Source: JAFCUW01 sp049897565
GTDB taxonomy: Bacteria; Pseudomonadota; Gammaproteobacteria; Burkholderiales; Burkholderiaceae_D
Reading direction: 5' to 3'
Assembly: GCF_049897565.1 (NCBI RefSeq)
Contig: NZ_JAFCWM010000004.1
Coordinates: 1 to 64,000, forward strand
DNA: 64,000 nt
The position numbers and the translations under genes were made by a program. Below, one piece after another: positions 7,926 through 16,965 of this stretch (position 1 is its first letter; every line of letters begins with the position of its first letter). The notes beneath the pieces are model-generated. The model worked only from the letters and a program-made list of their open reading frames with translations. It was not told the DNA's origin and ran no database searches.

Positions 7926-8726
7926 CTAGTCTGTGGCTTTCAGGGATGGAAAGGCATCGGTCGGAGGACACTTCTTGCCGGCGCCGCAGCGCGCCGCTTC
8001 GATCTTTTCCCGCTCGGCGGAGTGGCGGCTTGCGTGCATGATAATCGCTGACAATAGTGCAACGTCGCTGTCGACGGCGGTCGGTTCCACCGCCGGCGCC
8101 GCCGGCGCCGTTACTTTCCTTGGACGCGCCGGGGCCGCGGCGATGCGCGGCGGTGACGGCGGCGACTGCCGCACTGCAGGCGGGGCCGCGCGCACCGGCG
8201 TCGGCTTGGCGGCGACGACGAGCCTCTCGGTTGCGGCTTTGGCGGGCCTGGCGACCGCGGCGCGCAGCGGGGGCGGCGTTGGGTGGGCCCCCTTGGCAGG
8301 CATTTTCGCGGCGGCGGGCAAGGACTTGAGCATCACCATCGGTGGCAGCAGCGACGCCTCCGTGGGGAGGTCGTAGGCGTTGGCGCCGAGCCTGCGGCTT
8401 GACGAGGGGGCAGGCAGCGGGGCGAAGCCGCCGCGCACGCTGCTGGCCAGGTGATCGGACCTGGCATCCTTGCCTGGCTTGGGCACGGTGATGTTTTCGC
8501 GCGCCAGCGAGGCCAGGGTGCCGATCAGCGCAAGTACCAGCACGCCGGCAAAAATGCACCACGCCAGCGTCGCATGCTTCCATGAGCCCGATTTGCCGGA
8601 CTTTCCACGCTTGGCATCGCGCTCGAGGCGGGCGAGGATGTTGTCGTCGCCGGCATACGCGCGGCGTGTAGCCGACATGAAGTTCGGTCGCGTGGAGCCG
8701 TTTTGATTTTCGTCGGGAGGGCGCAC
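7926..8726 (-). CDS. Single-pass membrane protein with Pro/Ala-rich periplasmic region
   Basis: A 266-residue protein from the GTG at 8726, supported by AGGAG. A basic cytoplasmic N-terminus (about 50 residues) leads to one membrane helix (about 52-74). Then comes a long low-complexity Ala/Pro-rich stretch (about 110-215) and a short tail with two cysteines (RCGAGKKC). It is transcribed away from the M15 peptidase and tssM, sharing a 59-base divergent promoter region with them. The architecture resembles envelope-spanning tethers, but I do not recognise a family. A link to the secretion locus is suggested only by position. Confidence 0.65.
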   Translation of the reverse strand: MRPPDENQNGSTRPNFMSATRRAYAGDDNILARLERDAKRGKSGKSGSWKHATLAWCIFAGVLVLALIGTLASLARENITVPKPGKDARSDHLASSVRGGFAPLPAPSSSRRLGANAYDLPTEASLLPPMVMLKSLPAAAKMPAKGAHPTPPPLRAAVARPAKAATERLVVAAKPTPVRAAPPAVRQSPPSPPRIAAAPARPRKVTAPAAPAVEPTAVDSDVALLSAIIMHASRHSAEREKIEAARCGAGKKCPPTDAFPSLKATD

Positions 8727-8785
8727 GATATTACTCCTAAGATAAAGACTTCTGACTTCCGATTAGAAACAATCCAGGGAATGCC

Positions 8786-9625
8786 ATGCTGATCTTTATC
8801 GCACTTGTGTACTTTTGTTTGGCGTGCAGCGGTATCTGGCTTGTGCTATTTCCTTCGGGACGGGAGTTTCTCGGCCAGGTGAAGAGCGAAATGAGCCGGC
8901 GCTGGGACCAGCGGGCGGCGCGCTGGTCCCAGCCGCGCAGCGCGCCGCCGGCAACGCCAGTGCGCGACGGCCGGCGCTGGTTCGCGCATCGGCTCAAGTT
9001 TGTGCGCCGGCACGCGCTGCTGTTTGGCGCCGGCGCGACGCTGGTAGTAGTGCCGACGATGCTGGCGGTGTTGATGAGCAATCCAGGAATGCTGCCCGGC
9101 TATGAGGCGCGCATCGACGCACCGGATCAACAGATCGCCGCGCTGTTGCAGGGGGAACAACTGGCGCCGCCGGTCGCGCTGCCGCCGGTCGCGTTCACCA
9201 CGCTTGAAGTCGAACTGGTGCGGCCGATGCTGGTAGACGCCTCGCGCAACTGGACGCAGCTGAACCCGGACTTCAGCCAGCGCTTGCTGATGGCATTCAA
9301 GATCATGAAGGAAAAGCACGGGTACGAGATGGCCTTGCTGGAGGGATATCGCAGTCCGGCGCGGCAAAATCTGCTGGCGAGCATGGGCAGCAACGTCACC
9401 AATGCGGGCGCCTTCCAGAGCTGGCATCAGTACGGCCTGGCGGCCGACTGCGCGTTCTGGCGCGACGGCAAACTGCTCATTTCGGAGAAACATCCGTGGG
9501 CGATGCGCGGCTACAGACTGTATGGCGAGGTCGCCGAGTCGCTCGGCCTGACCTGGGGCGGGCGCTGGACGATGATGGACTTCGGACACACCGAATTGCG
9601 GGTGCGCGGGGTAATGCGCAAATAG
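8786..9625 (+). CDS. M15 family peptidoglycan peptidase, TagX-like
   Basis: A 279-residue membrane-anchored peptidase. Hydrophobic segments lie at about 1-22 and 74-97, so the catalytic domain is probably periplasmic. The domain (about 135-279) shows the M15_4 zinc motifs: 'GYRSPARQ', then 'SWHQYGLAADCAF' with His and Asp ligands, then 'DFGHTEL' with the last His. TagX, an M15 L,D-endopeptidase of Acinetobacter T6SS loci, opens peptidoglycan to let the apparatus assemble. Position next to tssM suggests the same job here. Another role in cell-wall turnover cannot be excluded. Confidence 0.82.
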   Translation: MLIFIALVYFCLACSGIWLVLFPSGREFLGQVKSEMSRRWDQRAARWSQPRSAPPATPVRDGRRWFAHRLKFVRRHALLFGAGATLVVVPTMLAVLMSNPGMLPGYEARIDAPDQQIAALLQGEQLAPPVALPPVAFTTLEVELVRPMLVDASRNWTQLNPDFSQRLLMAFKIMKEKHGYEMALLEGYRSPARQNLLASMGSNVTNAGAFQSWHQYGLAADCAFWRDGKLLISEKHPWAMRGYRLYGEVAESLGLTWGGRWTMMDFGHTELRVRGVMRK

Positions 9626-9730
9626 GTCGAGCGCTTGTCAAGGTTTGTTCTGGAACAAATTTCAGCGGGGGCAATGGTGCCAACATTGCCTCCCGGACTT
9701 TGTTTCCAACCCTCACGGACGCTCCCGACC

Positions 9731-12700
9731 ATGGCTCGACTTTGGCAGTTCCTCACCGATAGCCGCGTACTCGGCGTGATCGGATTGGCCGCACTCGCGG
9801 CATTCTTGCTACTTGGCGCAGATACCCTTGAGGTCGCTGCGATATGGGCGGGGGTGGCGGCGCTGGCGCTGCTGGCCGGCTGGGGCCTGTACTGGGGCGC
9901 ACGCTATTTCTACCGGCGCCGCTCGGCGACATTGCTCGCTGAAACGGTAGCGCCTGCCAGCGCCGAAGCGGCCGCCCAGGCCAGCGGCAGCGAAGTGGCG
10001 GTGCTGCGCAAGAGCATGCTGCAGGCCATCACCACCATCAAGACCTCGAAGCTCGGCTTGAACAGCGGCGCGGCGGCCTTGTACGAACTGCCGTGGTACA
10101 TGATCATCGGCAATCCGGCGGCCGGCAAGAGCAGCGCGGTGGGCCACTCAGGGCTGCAGTTCCCGATCGCCGGCACCAAGGCCGTGCAGGGCGTGGCAGG
10201 AACCCGCAACTGCGACTGGTTCTTCACCACCGACGGCATCCTGCTCGACACGGCCGGGCGCTATTCGACGGTGGACGCCGACCGTGCGGAGTGGTTCAGC
10301 TTTCTCGCGCTGCTGCGCAAATACCGGCGGCGTGCGCCGATCAACGGCATCCTGATCTGCGTCAGCGTCGCTGAACTGATGGGCGCGAATCCGAAGAAAT
10401 CGATCGACCTGGCCAAGAGCCTGCGCACGCGGGTGCAGGAGCTGACCGAAAAACTCGGCGTGTACGCGCCGGTGTATGTGGTGTTTACGAAGGCCGACCT
10501 GATCGCCGGCTTCGCCGATTTTTTCCACGACACCGAGCGCACCGAGCGCGATCGTGTGTGGGGCGCGACCATGCGCTTTAACCGGCGCAGCACCAGCCCG
10601 GACGTACTGGCGTTCTTCGACCAGCACTTCGACGAGCTGCACGACGGCCTGAAGGAAATGAGCCTGGCCAGCATGGCCGGCAACCGCAGCGCGCGCATGC
10701 GGCCTGGCGTGTTCACGTTCCCGCTCGAATTCGCGTCGATCAAGACGCCGCTGCGCGCCTTCCTGGCGACGCTGTTCGAAGAGAATACCTACCAGTTCAA
10801 GCCGGTGTTCCGCGGCTTTTACTTCACCAGCGCGCTGCAGGAAGGCTGTGTGGAGAACCAGTCGTCGAAACGCGTGGCGAGCCGCTTCGACCTCGAGCTG
10901 CGCGAGCAGAAGGCCGGCGAAGTGGAGCAGCAGAGCGGCTACTTCCTGCTCGACCTGTTCCGCAAGGTGATCTTCGCCGACAAGGAACTGGTGACGCGCT
11001 ACACCAATCCGAACAGCGCCCGCTTCAAGTATGGCGCGTTTTTTGCGGCGACCATCCTGCTTGGCTGCTCGCTGGGCCTGTGGAGCTGGTCGTACATGGG
11101 CAATCGCCAGCTGGTGGCCAACGTGCAGGCGGACCTCGACAAGGTGGTGCGGCTGCAGGAAAAGCGCGCCGACCTGCAATCACGGCTCGAAGCGCTGGAG
11201 ATCCTGCAGGACCGCATCGAGCAGCTGGAAAAATACCGCGCCAGCAAGCCGTGGATGCTGGGGTTTGGCCTGTACCAGGGCGAGGCGCTCGAGCGCAAGC
11301 TGCGCGACGAGTATTTTGGCGGCGTGCGCGAGATCATGCTGCAGCCGGTGGGGGCGGCGCTCGAATCGCTGCTCACGGAGATGAACGCCAACGCCGCGCA
11401 GCTCGACCCGTCGGCGCAGGCACCGGCGGCTGCGGCCAAGCCTGGCCAGCCGTACCAGGACGCGTCGCCGACCAACGTCACCGATGCGTACAACGCGCTG
11501 AAGACATATCTGATGTTGGCCGACAAGAGCCGCGCCGAGCCAAGTCACCTGAACGACCAGCTGACCCGCTTCTGGCGTGGCTGGCTGGAGGCGAGCCGCG
11601 GTGCGATGCCGAAGGAGAAAATGATCCGCAGCGCCGAGCGGCTGATGAGCTTTCACCTGACCCAGATCGCCGATCCGGCCTGGCCGCAGCTGACGCCCAA
11701 ACTGGGCCTGCTCGACGGCGCGCGCGAAAACCTGCGCCGCGTGGTGCGCGGCACGCCGGCGCGCGAACGCGTGTATGCCGACATCAAGGCGCGTGCTGCG
11801 ACCCGTTTTTCGGCCGTCACGGTGGCGCGCATCGTCGGCGAGCAGGACCAGGCGCTGATGGCCGGCAGCTACGCGGTTCCTGGCGCATTCACCCGCGACG
11901 CGTGGCAGAAGTTCGTGATCGGCGCGATCCGCGAGGCGTCCAACAAGGAACTGCAGAGCACCGACTGGGTGCTGAAGACGGCGGTGAAGGACGACCTGAC
12001 GCTGGAAGGCAGTCCGGAACAGATCCAGAAATCGCTTACCGAACTGTATCAGGCCGACTACACGCGCGAGTGGCTCAAGTTCGTACAGGGCGTCACGGTG
12101 GCCGATCTGGGCACTTTTGAGGGCAGCATCGCGGCGATGAACCGGCTGGGCGATCCGCAAACGTCGCCGCTGGCCAAGCTGCTGGGTGCGATCTACCAGG
12201 AGACGTCGTGGGACAACCCGTCGGCCGCCAGCTCGAACATGGCGAAGGTAGAGAAAGGCCTGTTCGTGTGGTTCAAGGAGTCGATCCTGCGGCGCGCCCC
12301 TAGCGAAGCGCGCAACATTGCCGACCTGCCGCCGGACGCCGGCCGGCCGCGCAGCGAGGCGCCGGCAATGGGACCGATCGGGCGCGAGTTTGCCGGCGTG
12401 GCGCGGCTGGTCGGCCTGCGCGAGAAGCAGGCCTCGCTGATGGGTGGCTACCTGGATAACCTGTCGCGCCTGCGCGGCCGCCTGAACCAGCTGAAGAATC
12501 AGGGCGATCCGGGACCTGGCGCCAAGCAGTTCATGCAGCAGACGCTGGAAGGCAACGGCTCGGAGCTGTCGGACGCGCTGAAGTATGTCGACGAGCAGAT
12601 GCTGACCGGGATGACCGACAGCCAGAAGATGGCGCTGCGGCCGATCCTGGTGCGCCCGCTGATCCAGACCTTCGCGGTAATCGTGATGCCGAGCGAGGCG

Positions 12701-13465
12701 GAACTGAACACGACGTGGCGGGCGCAGGTCATCGACCCGTTCCAGAAGGCGCTGGCTGCCAAGGCGCCGTTCGCGCCGGGCGCGCCGGAGGCGTCGGCGG
12801 CCGAAATCGCCCAGGTGTTCGGGCCGGAGGGCGCGATCGCCAAGTTCGTCAACACGTCGATGGGGCCATTGGTGGTGCGGCGCGGCGACGTGCTGGCCGC
12901 GCGCACCTGGGCCGACATCGGCATTTCGCTGGCGCCGCAGGCGGTGGCCAGCTTCCCCGGCTGGATCGCGCCGCTGTCGGCCAACGGCGTCGCCGCGGCG
13001 GCGCCGCAGACGGTGTTCCAGCTGCTGCCGCTGCAAGGTCCCGGCATCGCCGAATTCACCGTCGATATCGACGGCCAGCAGATGCGCTACCGGAATACGC
13101 CGCCGGCATGGACCAACATGGTCCATCCCGGACCGCAAGGCGTGCATGGCGCCCGCATCAGTGCCGTCACGGTGGACGGGCGCACGGTTGAACTGTTTAG
13201 CGATACGACCGACAAGGGCCTCGAGAAGATGCTGGCGGCGGCAGTGCGCAAGAAGAAGGGTGACCGCTGGAATGAGCTGCGCTGGAATAACGGCGCGGTG
13301 ACGGTGGCAGTCGAGCTGAAGGTCGTCAGCGATCCGAATACCGCCAGCGCCCCCGCCAGCCAGGGCTTCCGCGGGCTGCGGCTGCCACCGGCGATCGTCG
13401 GGCGCGACGTCGCCGCGCCGGCCGGCGCCGTCATCGCCGCCGCCGGCAGCGGCGGTGCGCAATGA
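9731..13465 (+). CDS. tssM: Type VI secretion membrane-complex protein TssM (IcmF)
   Basis: A 1244-residue inner-membrane protein of the T6SS trans-envelope complex. Two N-terminal membrane helices (about 13-30 and 36-55) precede a cytoplasmic NTPase domain with Walker A 'GNPAAGKSS' at 127-135 and the switch-like 'LLDTAGRY'. A third helix ('FFAATILLGCSLGLW') lies near residue 440. The rest is the large periplasmic IcmF domain ending in a beta region. The ATG at 9731 begins the typical 'MARLWQFL'. An open extension to 9635 is less likely. The stop overlaps the tagF start. TssM normally pairs with TssL, which is encoded on the other strand, and with TssJ, which I do not find. Confidence 0.95.
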   Translation: MARLWQFLTDSRVLGVIGLAALAAFLLLGADTLEVAAIWAGVAALALLAGWGLYWGARYFYRRRSATLLAETVAPASAEAAAQASGSEVAVLRKSMLQAITTIKTSKLGLNSGAAALYELPWYMIIGNPAAGKSSAVGHSGLQFPIAGTKAVQGVAGTRNCDWFFTTDGILLDTAGRYSTVDADRAEWFSFLALLRKYRRRAPINGILICVSVAELMGANPKKSIDLAKSLRTRVQELTEKLGVYAPVYVVFTKADLIAGFADFFHDTERTERDRVWGATMRFNRRSTSPDVLAFFDQHFDELHDGLKEMSLASMAGNRSARMRPGVFTFPLEFASIKTPLRAFLATLFEENTYQFKPVFRGFYFTSALQEGCVENQSSKRVASRFDLELREQKAGEVEQQSGYFLLDLFRKVIFADKELVTRYTNPNSARFKYGAFFAATILLGCSLGLWSWSYMGNRQLVANVQADLDKVVRLQEKRADLQSRLEALEILQDRIEQLEKYRASKPWMLGFGLYQGEALERKLRDEYFGGVREIMLQPVGAALESLLTEMNANAAQLDPSAQAPAAAAKPGQPYQDASPTNVTDAYNALKTYLMLADKSRAEPSHLNDQLTRFWRGWLEASRGAMPKEKMIRSAERLMSFHLTQIADPAWPQLTPKLGLLDGARENLRRVVRGTPARERVYADIKARAATRFSAVTVARIVGEQDQALMAGSYAVPGAFTRDAWQKFVIGAIREASNKELQSTDWVLKTAVKDDLTLEGSPEQIQKSLTELYQADYTREWLKFVQGVTVADLGTFEGSIAAMNRLGDPQTSPLAKLLGAIYQETSWDNPSAASSNMAKVEKGLFVWFKESILRRAPSEARNIADLPPDAGRPRSEAPAMGPIGREFAGVARLVGLREKQASLMGGYLDNLSRLRGRLNQLKNQGDPGPGAKQFMQQTLEGNGSELSDALKYVDEQMLTGMTDSQKMALRPILVRPLIQTFAVIVMPSEAELNTTWRAQVIDPFQKALAAKAPFAPGAPEASAAEIAQVFGPEGAIAKFVNTSMGPLVVRRGDVLAARTWADIGISLAPQAVASFPGWIAPLSANGVAAAAPQTVFQLLPLQGPGIAEFTVDIDGQQMRYRNTPPAWTNMVHPGPQGVHGARISAVTVDGRTVELFSDTTDKGLEKMLAAAVRKKKGDRWNELRWNNGAVTVAVELKVVSDPNTASAPASQGFRGLRLPPAIVGRDVAAPAGAVIAAAGSGGAQ

Positions 13466-14430
13466 GAGGCGCGATGCAGGAACGCTTCGGCTACTTCGGC
13501 AAGGTGCCGTCGCACAGCGACTTCATCAAGCTGTCGCCGGACACCGAGCTGATGGGCGCGCTTGACGACTGGCTGGCCGAAGTGATGACGCGGCTGCCGG
13601 ACGACGCGCGCTGGAAGATCCACTACGACGCGCTGGCGCCTGTCAACTTCGCCTTCGTCGGCCCGCGCCGACGCCATGCCATCGCCGGCCACATCGTCGC
13701 CAGCCGCGACCAGTCGGGACGCCGTTTTCCGTTCCTGATGATGCGCACGCTGGAGGTGGCCGATCCTGCCGCTTTCGTGTCGCAATGCCCGCTGGCGCTC
13801 GATCCGCTGTTCGCCTTCTTTGCCGCGACGGCGCCGAAGGTGGTTGGCGCGGCCGATCCGGCCTCGCCGCTGCAGGAAATCGCCGACACCGTGCTGGCGC
13901 CGGACGACAACTGCGGCGCCGCACTGACGGCGTTCCTGGCCACCGGCACGGTCGGCTCGCTGGCCGCGCTGCTGGGACGCGCCGACGTGCGCGAGCTGGT
14001 GCTGGCACTTGGCCTGTTGCTGCAGCCGGTGATGCACAGCGGCGCGGCCGACCTGGAAAAGAGCCTTGTGCTGCCGCTGCCCGATGCGCCCGGCGCGCGC
14101 GCGGCGGTGGCGTCATTCTGGATGGAGCTGATTGCGCCGTTCCTGCGCCAGGCCGATCTTGACCTGGTGCTGTTTGTCACCGAGCTCGAAACGCGGCCGG
14201 TGCTGGTGGTCGGCTTCTGCGACGCCTGCGTCGCCTGCCTGCACGCCATCATCGATCCGCTGGTCGGCCGCGACCAGCAGGTCAGCTTTGCCGACACCGG
14301 CTGGGTCGACGAGCAGGTCGGCGTCGACATCGACGTGCGCGCGCTGGCGAGCTACCTCGACCAGCCGCAGCTGCCGCTGAAAATGGCGCGCGAACTATTC
14401 CTCGATACTTTCATCGGAGTCGCCCAGTGA
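13462..14430 (+). CDS. tagF: Type VI secretion accessory protein TagF
   Basis: A 322-residue TagF protein. The N-terminal ~135 residues are the TagF domain, starting 'ERFGYFGKVPSHSDFI', which is near-diagnostic. Its start overlaps the tssM stop (ATGA). A second ATG at 13474, after GAGAGG, would remove only four residues and may be the true start. TagF is known as a post-translational brake on T6SS assembly, acting with the Fha/PpkA/PppA pathway. None of those partners is encoded nearby, so its circuit here is unclear. Confidence 0.93.
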   Translation: MRGAMQERFGYFGKVPSHSDFIKLSPDTELMGALDDWLAEVMTRLPDDARWKIHYDALAPVNFAFVGPRRRHAIAGHIVASRDQSGRRFPFLMMRTLEVADPAAFVSQCPLALDPLFAFFAATAPKVVGAADPASPLQEIADTVLAPDDNCGAALTAFLATGTVGSLAALLGRADVRELVLALGLLLQPVMHSGAADLEKSLVLPLPDAPGARAAVASFWMELIAPFLRQADLDLVLFVTELETRPVLVVGFCDACVACLHAIIDPLVGRDQQVSFADTGWVDEQVGVDIDVRALASYLDQPQLPLKMARELFLDTFIGVAQ

Positions 14431-15212
14431 AGAAAATAGTCCTGTCCGCGGCCGCCTGGCTGGCCGCCGGTGCCGCATGCGCGCAAACGCCCGCAGTTCC
14501 CGCGGCCGCTGCCACGCCGCTGCCGCCGATTGTCGCCAGCGGCATGCTGGCCGACGACGCCAGCAGGGCTGCGCTATTGGCGCGCCTGCGCCAGGTGTTC
14601 GGCGCCGAGCGCGTGGTCGACCAGCTGACGATCGGCCCGGTGGCGGCGCCGCCGAACTGGAACGAGTACCTGGCCAAGCTGGTCGGGCCGAACCTGAAGC
14701 TGGTCAGCCATGGCCAGCTGAAGGTCGACGGCAGCGCGGTCAGCCTGCGCGGCGACGTCGCCAGCGAGGCGACGCGCCAGCAGATCGCCGCCGACCTGGC
14801 GGCCGGTCTCAATCCGAGCTACACCATCAACAACGGGCTGCGGGTGGCGGAGTCGGAACAATCGGTGCTCGACGCCGCGCTGGCCAACCGCATCATCGAA
14901 TTCGAGTCGGGCAAGGCGACGCTGACCGATTCGGGCCGCGCCATCCTCGACCAGATGAGCGTTGCGCTGCTCAAGCTGAAGGACAAGAAGGTTGAACTGA
15001 TCGGCCATACCGACAACGCCGGCGCGCGTGCCAGCAACCTGTCGCTAAGCCAGGCGCGCGCCGAAGCGGTGAAGGCGTACGTCACTGCCAAAGGGATCAA
15101 GGCGGAATCGATCGCGGTGTCGGGCGAGGGCCCGGACAGGCCGGTGGCCGACAACCGCACCGCCGACGGCCGCGCGCGCAACCGTCGGATCGAGTTCAAG
15201 GTGGTGCAGTAG
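14427..15212 (+). CDS. Secreted OmpA-family protein of the T6SS locus
   Basis: A 261-residue exported protein with a signal peptide (about 1-20, cleavage near 'AACAQ'). A BON-like region (about 85-130) is followed by a C-terminal OmpA/MotB peptidoglycan-binding domain ('IEFESGKATLTDSGRAIL', 'IGHTDNAG', 'NRRIEFKV'). The TssL here has no peptidoglycan-binding extension, so this protein may anchor the apparatus to the wall as TagL or extended TssL do elsewhere (inference). The GTG start overlaps the tagF stop. The last 14 bases, including the stop, are duplicated 145 bases downstream. Confidence 0.88.
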   Translation: MKKIVLSAAAWLAAGAACAQTPAVPAAAATPLPPIVASGMLADDASRAALLARLRQVFGAERVVDQLTIGPVAAPPNWNEYLAKLVGPNLKLVSHGQLKVDGSAVSLRGDVASEATRQQIAADLAAGLNPSYTINNGLRVAESEQSVLDAALANRIIEFESGKATLTDSGRAILDQMSVALLKLKDKKVELIGHTDNAGARASNLSLSQARAEAVKAYVTAKGIKAESIAVSGEGPDRPVADNRTADGRARNRRIEFKVVQ

Positions 15213-15357
15213 CCTAAAACCTCCGGGGTCAGTGCCAACCTCCGGGGTCAGTGCCGACATTCGGACACGGCCCCTGCTGTAGGTGCATCGCGAAGGATGC
15301 GACGGATGAGCTCGTGTCCGAATGTCGGCACGGACCCCGGCTGAGGTGGTGCAGTAG
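15199..15357. repeat. 131-bp palindromic intergenic element flanked by a 14-bp direct repeat
   Basis: AGGTGGTGCAGTAG occurs at 15199-15212 (end of the OmpA-like gene) and again at 15344-15357, directly before the tssL stop. Between them are two adjacent identical 19-base units (15218-15236, 15237-15255). There are also two inverted arms, 15242-15269 and 15313-15340, complementary over 28 bases with one mismatch. The layout looks like a small mobile palindrome inserted between two convergent genes with a target duplication. The hairpin could also act as a bidirectional terminator. Confidence 0.8.
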
Positions 15358-16128
15358 TCAAGGCAGGGTGATGGTCACGCTGGCCGCGCGCGGCGGCAGC
15401 TTGACCATGTCGTTGTAGCCGGCCAGCGCGGTGCCGGTGGCGTGACCCAGGCTGGCGCGAAAGCCGATGTAGGCGCCCATGCCGGCCAGCGCGAACACCG
15501 CCGTCAGCACCCATAGCGACAGGTCGCTGCGCAGCTTGTTGGAGATCTGGTCGGGCCGCTCGGCATGCGGCGCGAAGCCGCGGCTTTTGCCGCGCATGCG
15601 GGCAATCTCGTTGCCGAGCGTGGCGCACATGAAGTTCAGCTTGTCCTCGCCGTCGAGCGCGTAGCGGCCCTGGAATCCCAACAGAAGACACATGTGAAAC
15701 ACCTCGAGCGCCTGCACATGGGCGCTGCCGCGCGCGCGCAGGTCCTCGAGCCGCTGGAAGAAGTGTTCGCCGGCCAGCTGGTCGCCGAACAGGCGCAGTT
15801 GCAGCGGCCGCGTCTGCCATTCTTCGCGGATGCCGTACTGCGAGCGCAGGATGATCTCGTCGACCGCCGCGCAGAACGCGTACTTGGCCGAATGGACGTC
15901 GTCGGCGTTGACCGCCAGCGTCTTGGCGTGGCGATCGACGTCGGCCAGGAAGCGCGTCATGTGTTCGGCGAAGCCGGCCTGGTCCTGCGGACCACAGCCG
16001 TTCTTGAGCAGGTACAGGGCATAAAAGCCTTCGTACATCAGGTCGACGAGGCTTTGCGGATCGTTGCCGCCGGCGCCGCGGTTGGCCAGCAGGGTCGGTG
16101 CGGCGCGCCGTTCGACGTGCTGGGTCAT
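15358..16128 (-). CDS. tssL: Type VI secretion protein TssL (DotU family)
   Basis: A 256-residue TssL. The cytoplasmic DotU domain (about 25-190) has 'YALYLLKNGCG', 'KYAFCAAVDEIIL' and 'LGFQGRYALDG', all typical. A single C-terminal membrane helix ('LSLWVLTAVFALAG', about 205-225) and a short periplasmic tail follow. It lacks the OmpA-like extension some TssL proteins carry. Unlike most loci it is not between tssK and tssM. It sits alone on the minus strand, diverging from the tssB operon across 222 bases and converging on the OmpA-like gene. Confidence 0.94.
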   Translation of the reverse strand: MTQHVERRAAPTLLANRGAGGNDPQSLVDLMYEGFYALYLLKNGCGPQDQAGFAEHMTRFLADVDRHAKTLAVNADDVHSAKYAFCAAVDEIILRSQYGIREEWQTRPLQLRLFGDQLAGEHFFQRLEDLRARGSAHVQALEVFHMCLLLGFQGRYALDGEDKLNFMCATLGNEIARMRGKSRGFAPHAERPDQISNKLRSDLSLWVLTAVFALAGMGAYIGFRASLGHATGTALAGYNDMVKLPPRAASVTITLP

Positions 16129-16350
16129 GATGCAAACGCCATAGGTTGTGGGTGCATGTACGCCTCGCGAAATGATGGTTGAGGGAAACGCCTAGCTTGC
16201 GGTAACCCGACCGCGTTCTTGTGAGCTAGCGCAACTTTTCAAGCGAATTACCTACAAAAAAGATACCGCCGGGAACTTTGAGCAAGCGCAAGAACCGGCG
16301 ATTTTCCTTGTCCAATAATGTTGTCTGGACCAACGGCAACGGAGAACCAC

Positions 16351-16914
16351 ATGATCAAGAAGCGCGTGTTGACTAGTATTCTGAGTATCGCCGTGTTGGC
16401 CGGTTGCGCCAGCACCGCGCCGGCGCCGGCATCGAAGCCGGCGCCAATGGCGACGGCGATGGCCGACGCCGACGCCGCCGTCAAGGCCGGCCGCACCGAC
16501 CAGGCCTACACAATCCTGAAGGCGGCGACGGTAGCGCACCCCACCGACAAGTCGCCGTGGCTGCGCATGTCCCAGCTGCGCTTCGACGACAAACAATACG
16601 GCGAAGCGATCGTCGCCGGCCTGCAGGCGATCGAGCGCGACCCCGACGACATGCTCGCTTACAGCCTGGTCGCCGCGAGCGGCCTGCGCGTCTCGAGCAA
16701 GGCGCTCAATGACCTGACGCAGAAGAACGGCTTCACCGGCTCGGTGCGCAGCGAGGCGCAGGACCTGGCGACGCTGTTGCACACCAAACTGGGCGGCCCG
16801 ATTGTGTCGGCCAGACGCAGCGATGACAAGCCGCGCCCTGCCGGCATCAGGGCGGCGGCGCCGGCTGCGGTTCCAGCCATCAAGTGCAGCGGCCCATTCT
16901 GCGGCCTCAATTAA
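16351..16914 (+). CDS. TPR-like lipoprotein preceding tssB
   Basis: A 187-residue lipoprotein from the ATG at 16351 (GGAGAA upstream). The signal peptide ends in the lipobox 'LAGC', giving Cys near residue 19. The mature protein is Ala-rich and has one or two tetratricopeptide-like helical pairs ('AVKAGRTDQAYTILKAAT', 'YGEAIVAGLQAIERDP'). It is the first gene of the tssB-C-hcp-E run. It is not a recognisable TssJ, which is a small transthyretin-like lipoprotein. It might still be an outer-membrane accessory of this system (inference). Confidence 0.8.
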   Translation: MIKKRVLTSILSIAVLAGCASTAPAPASKPAPMATAMADADAAVKAGRTDQAYTILKAATVAHPTDKSPWLRMSQLRFDDKQYGEAIVAGLQAIERDPDDMLAYSLVAASGLRVSSKALNDLTQKNGFTGSVRSEAQDLATLLHTKLGGPIVSARRSDDKPRPAGIRAAAPAAVPAIKCSGPFCGLN

Positions 16915-16965
16915 TTGTCTGGGCCGGCACTCGCCGGCCTCCTCTTCGTAACCCCTGGAGTCCAC

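Noticed and set aside
15199..15357. CRISPR-like repeat at 15.2 kb
   Set aside because: Two adjacent 19-base units and an inverted pair are not a spaced direct-repeat array; no CRISPR array or cas gene was seen anywhere in the window.
16129..16350. Possible sigma-54 (-24/-12) site between tssL and the lipoprotein gene
   Set aside because: Only a GG-N10-GC spacing is present, without the conserved TGGCAC/TTGC letters.
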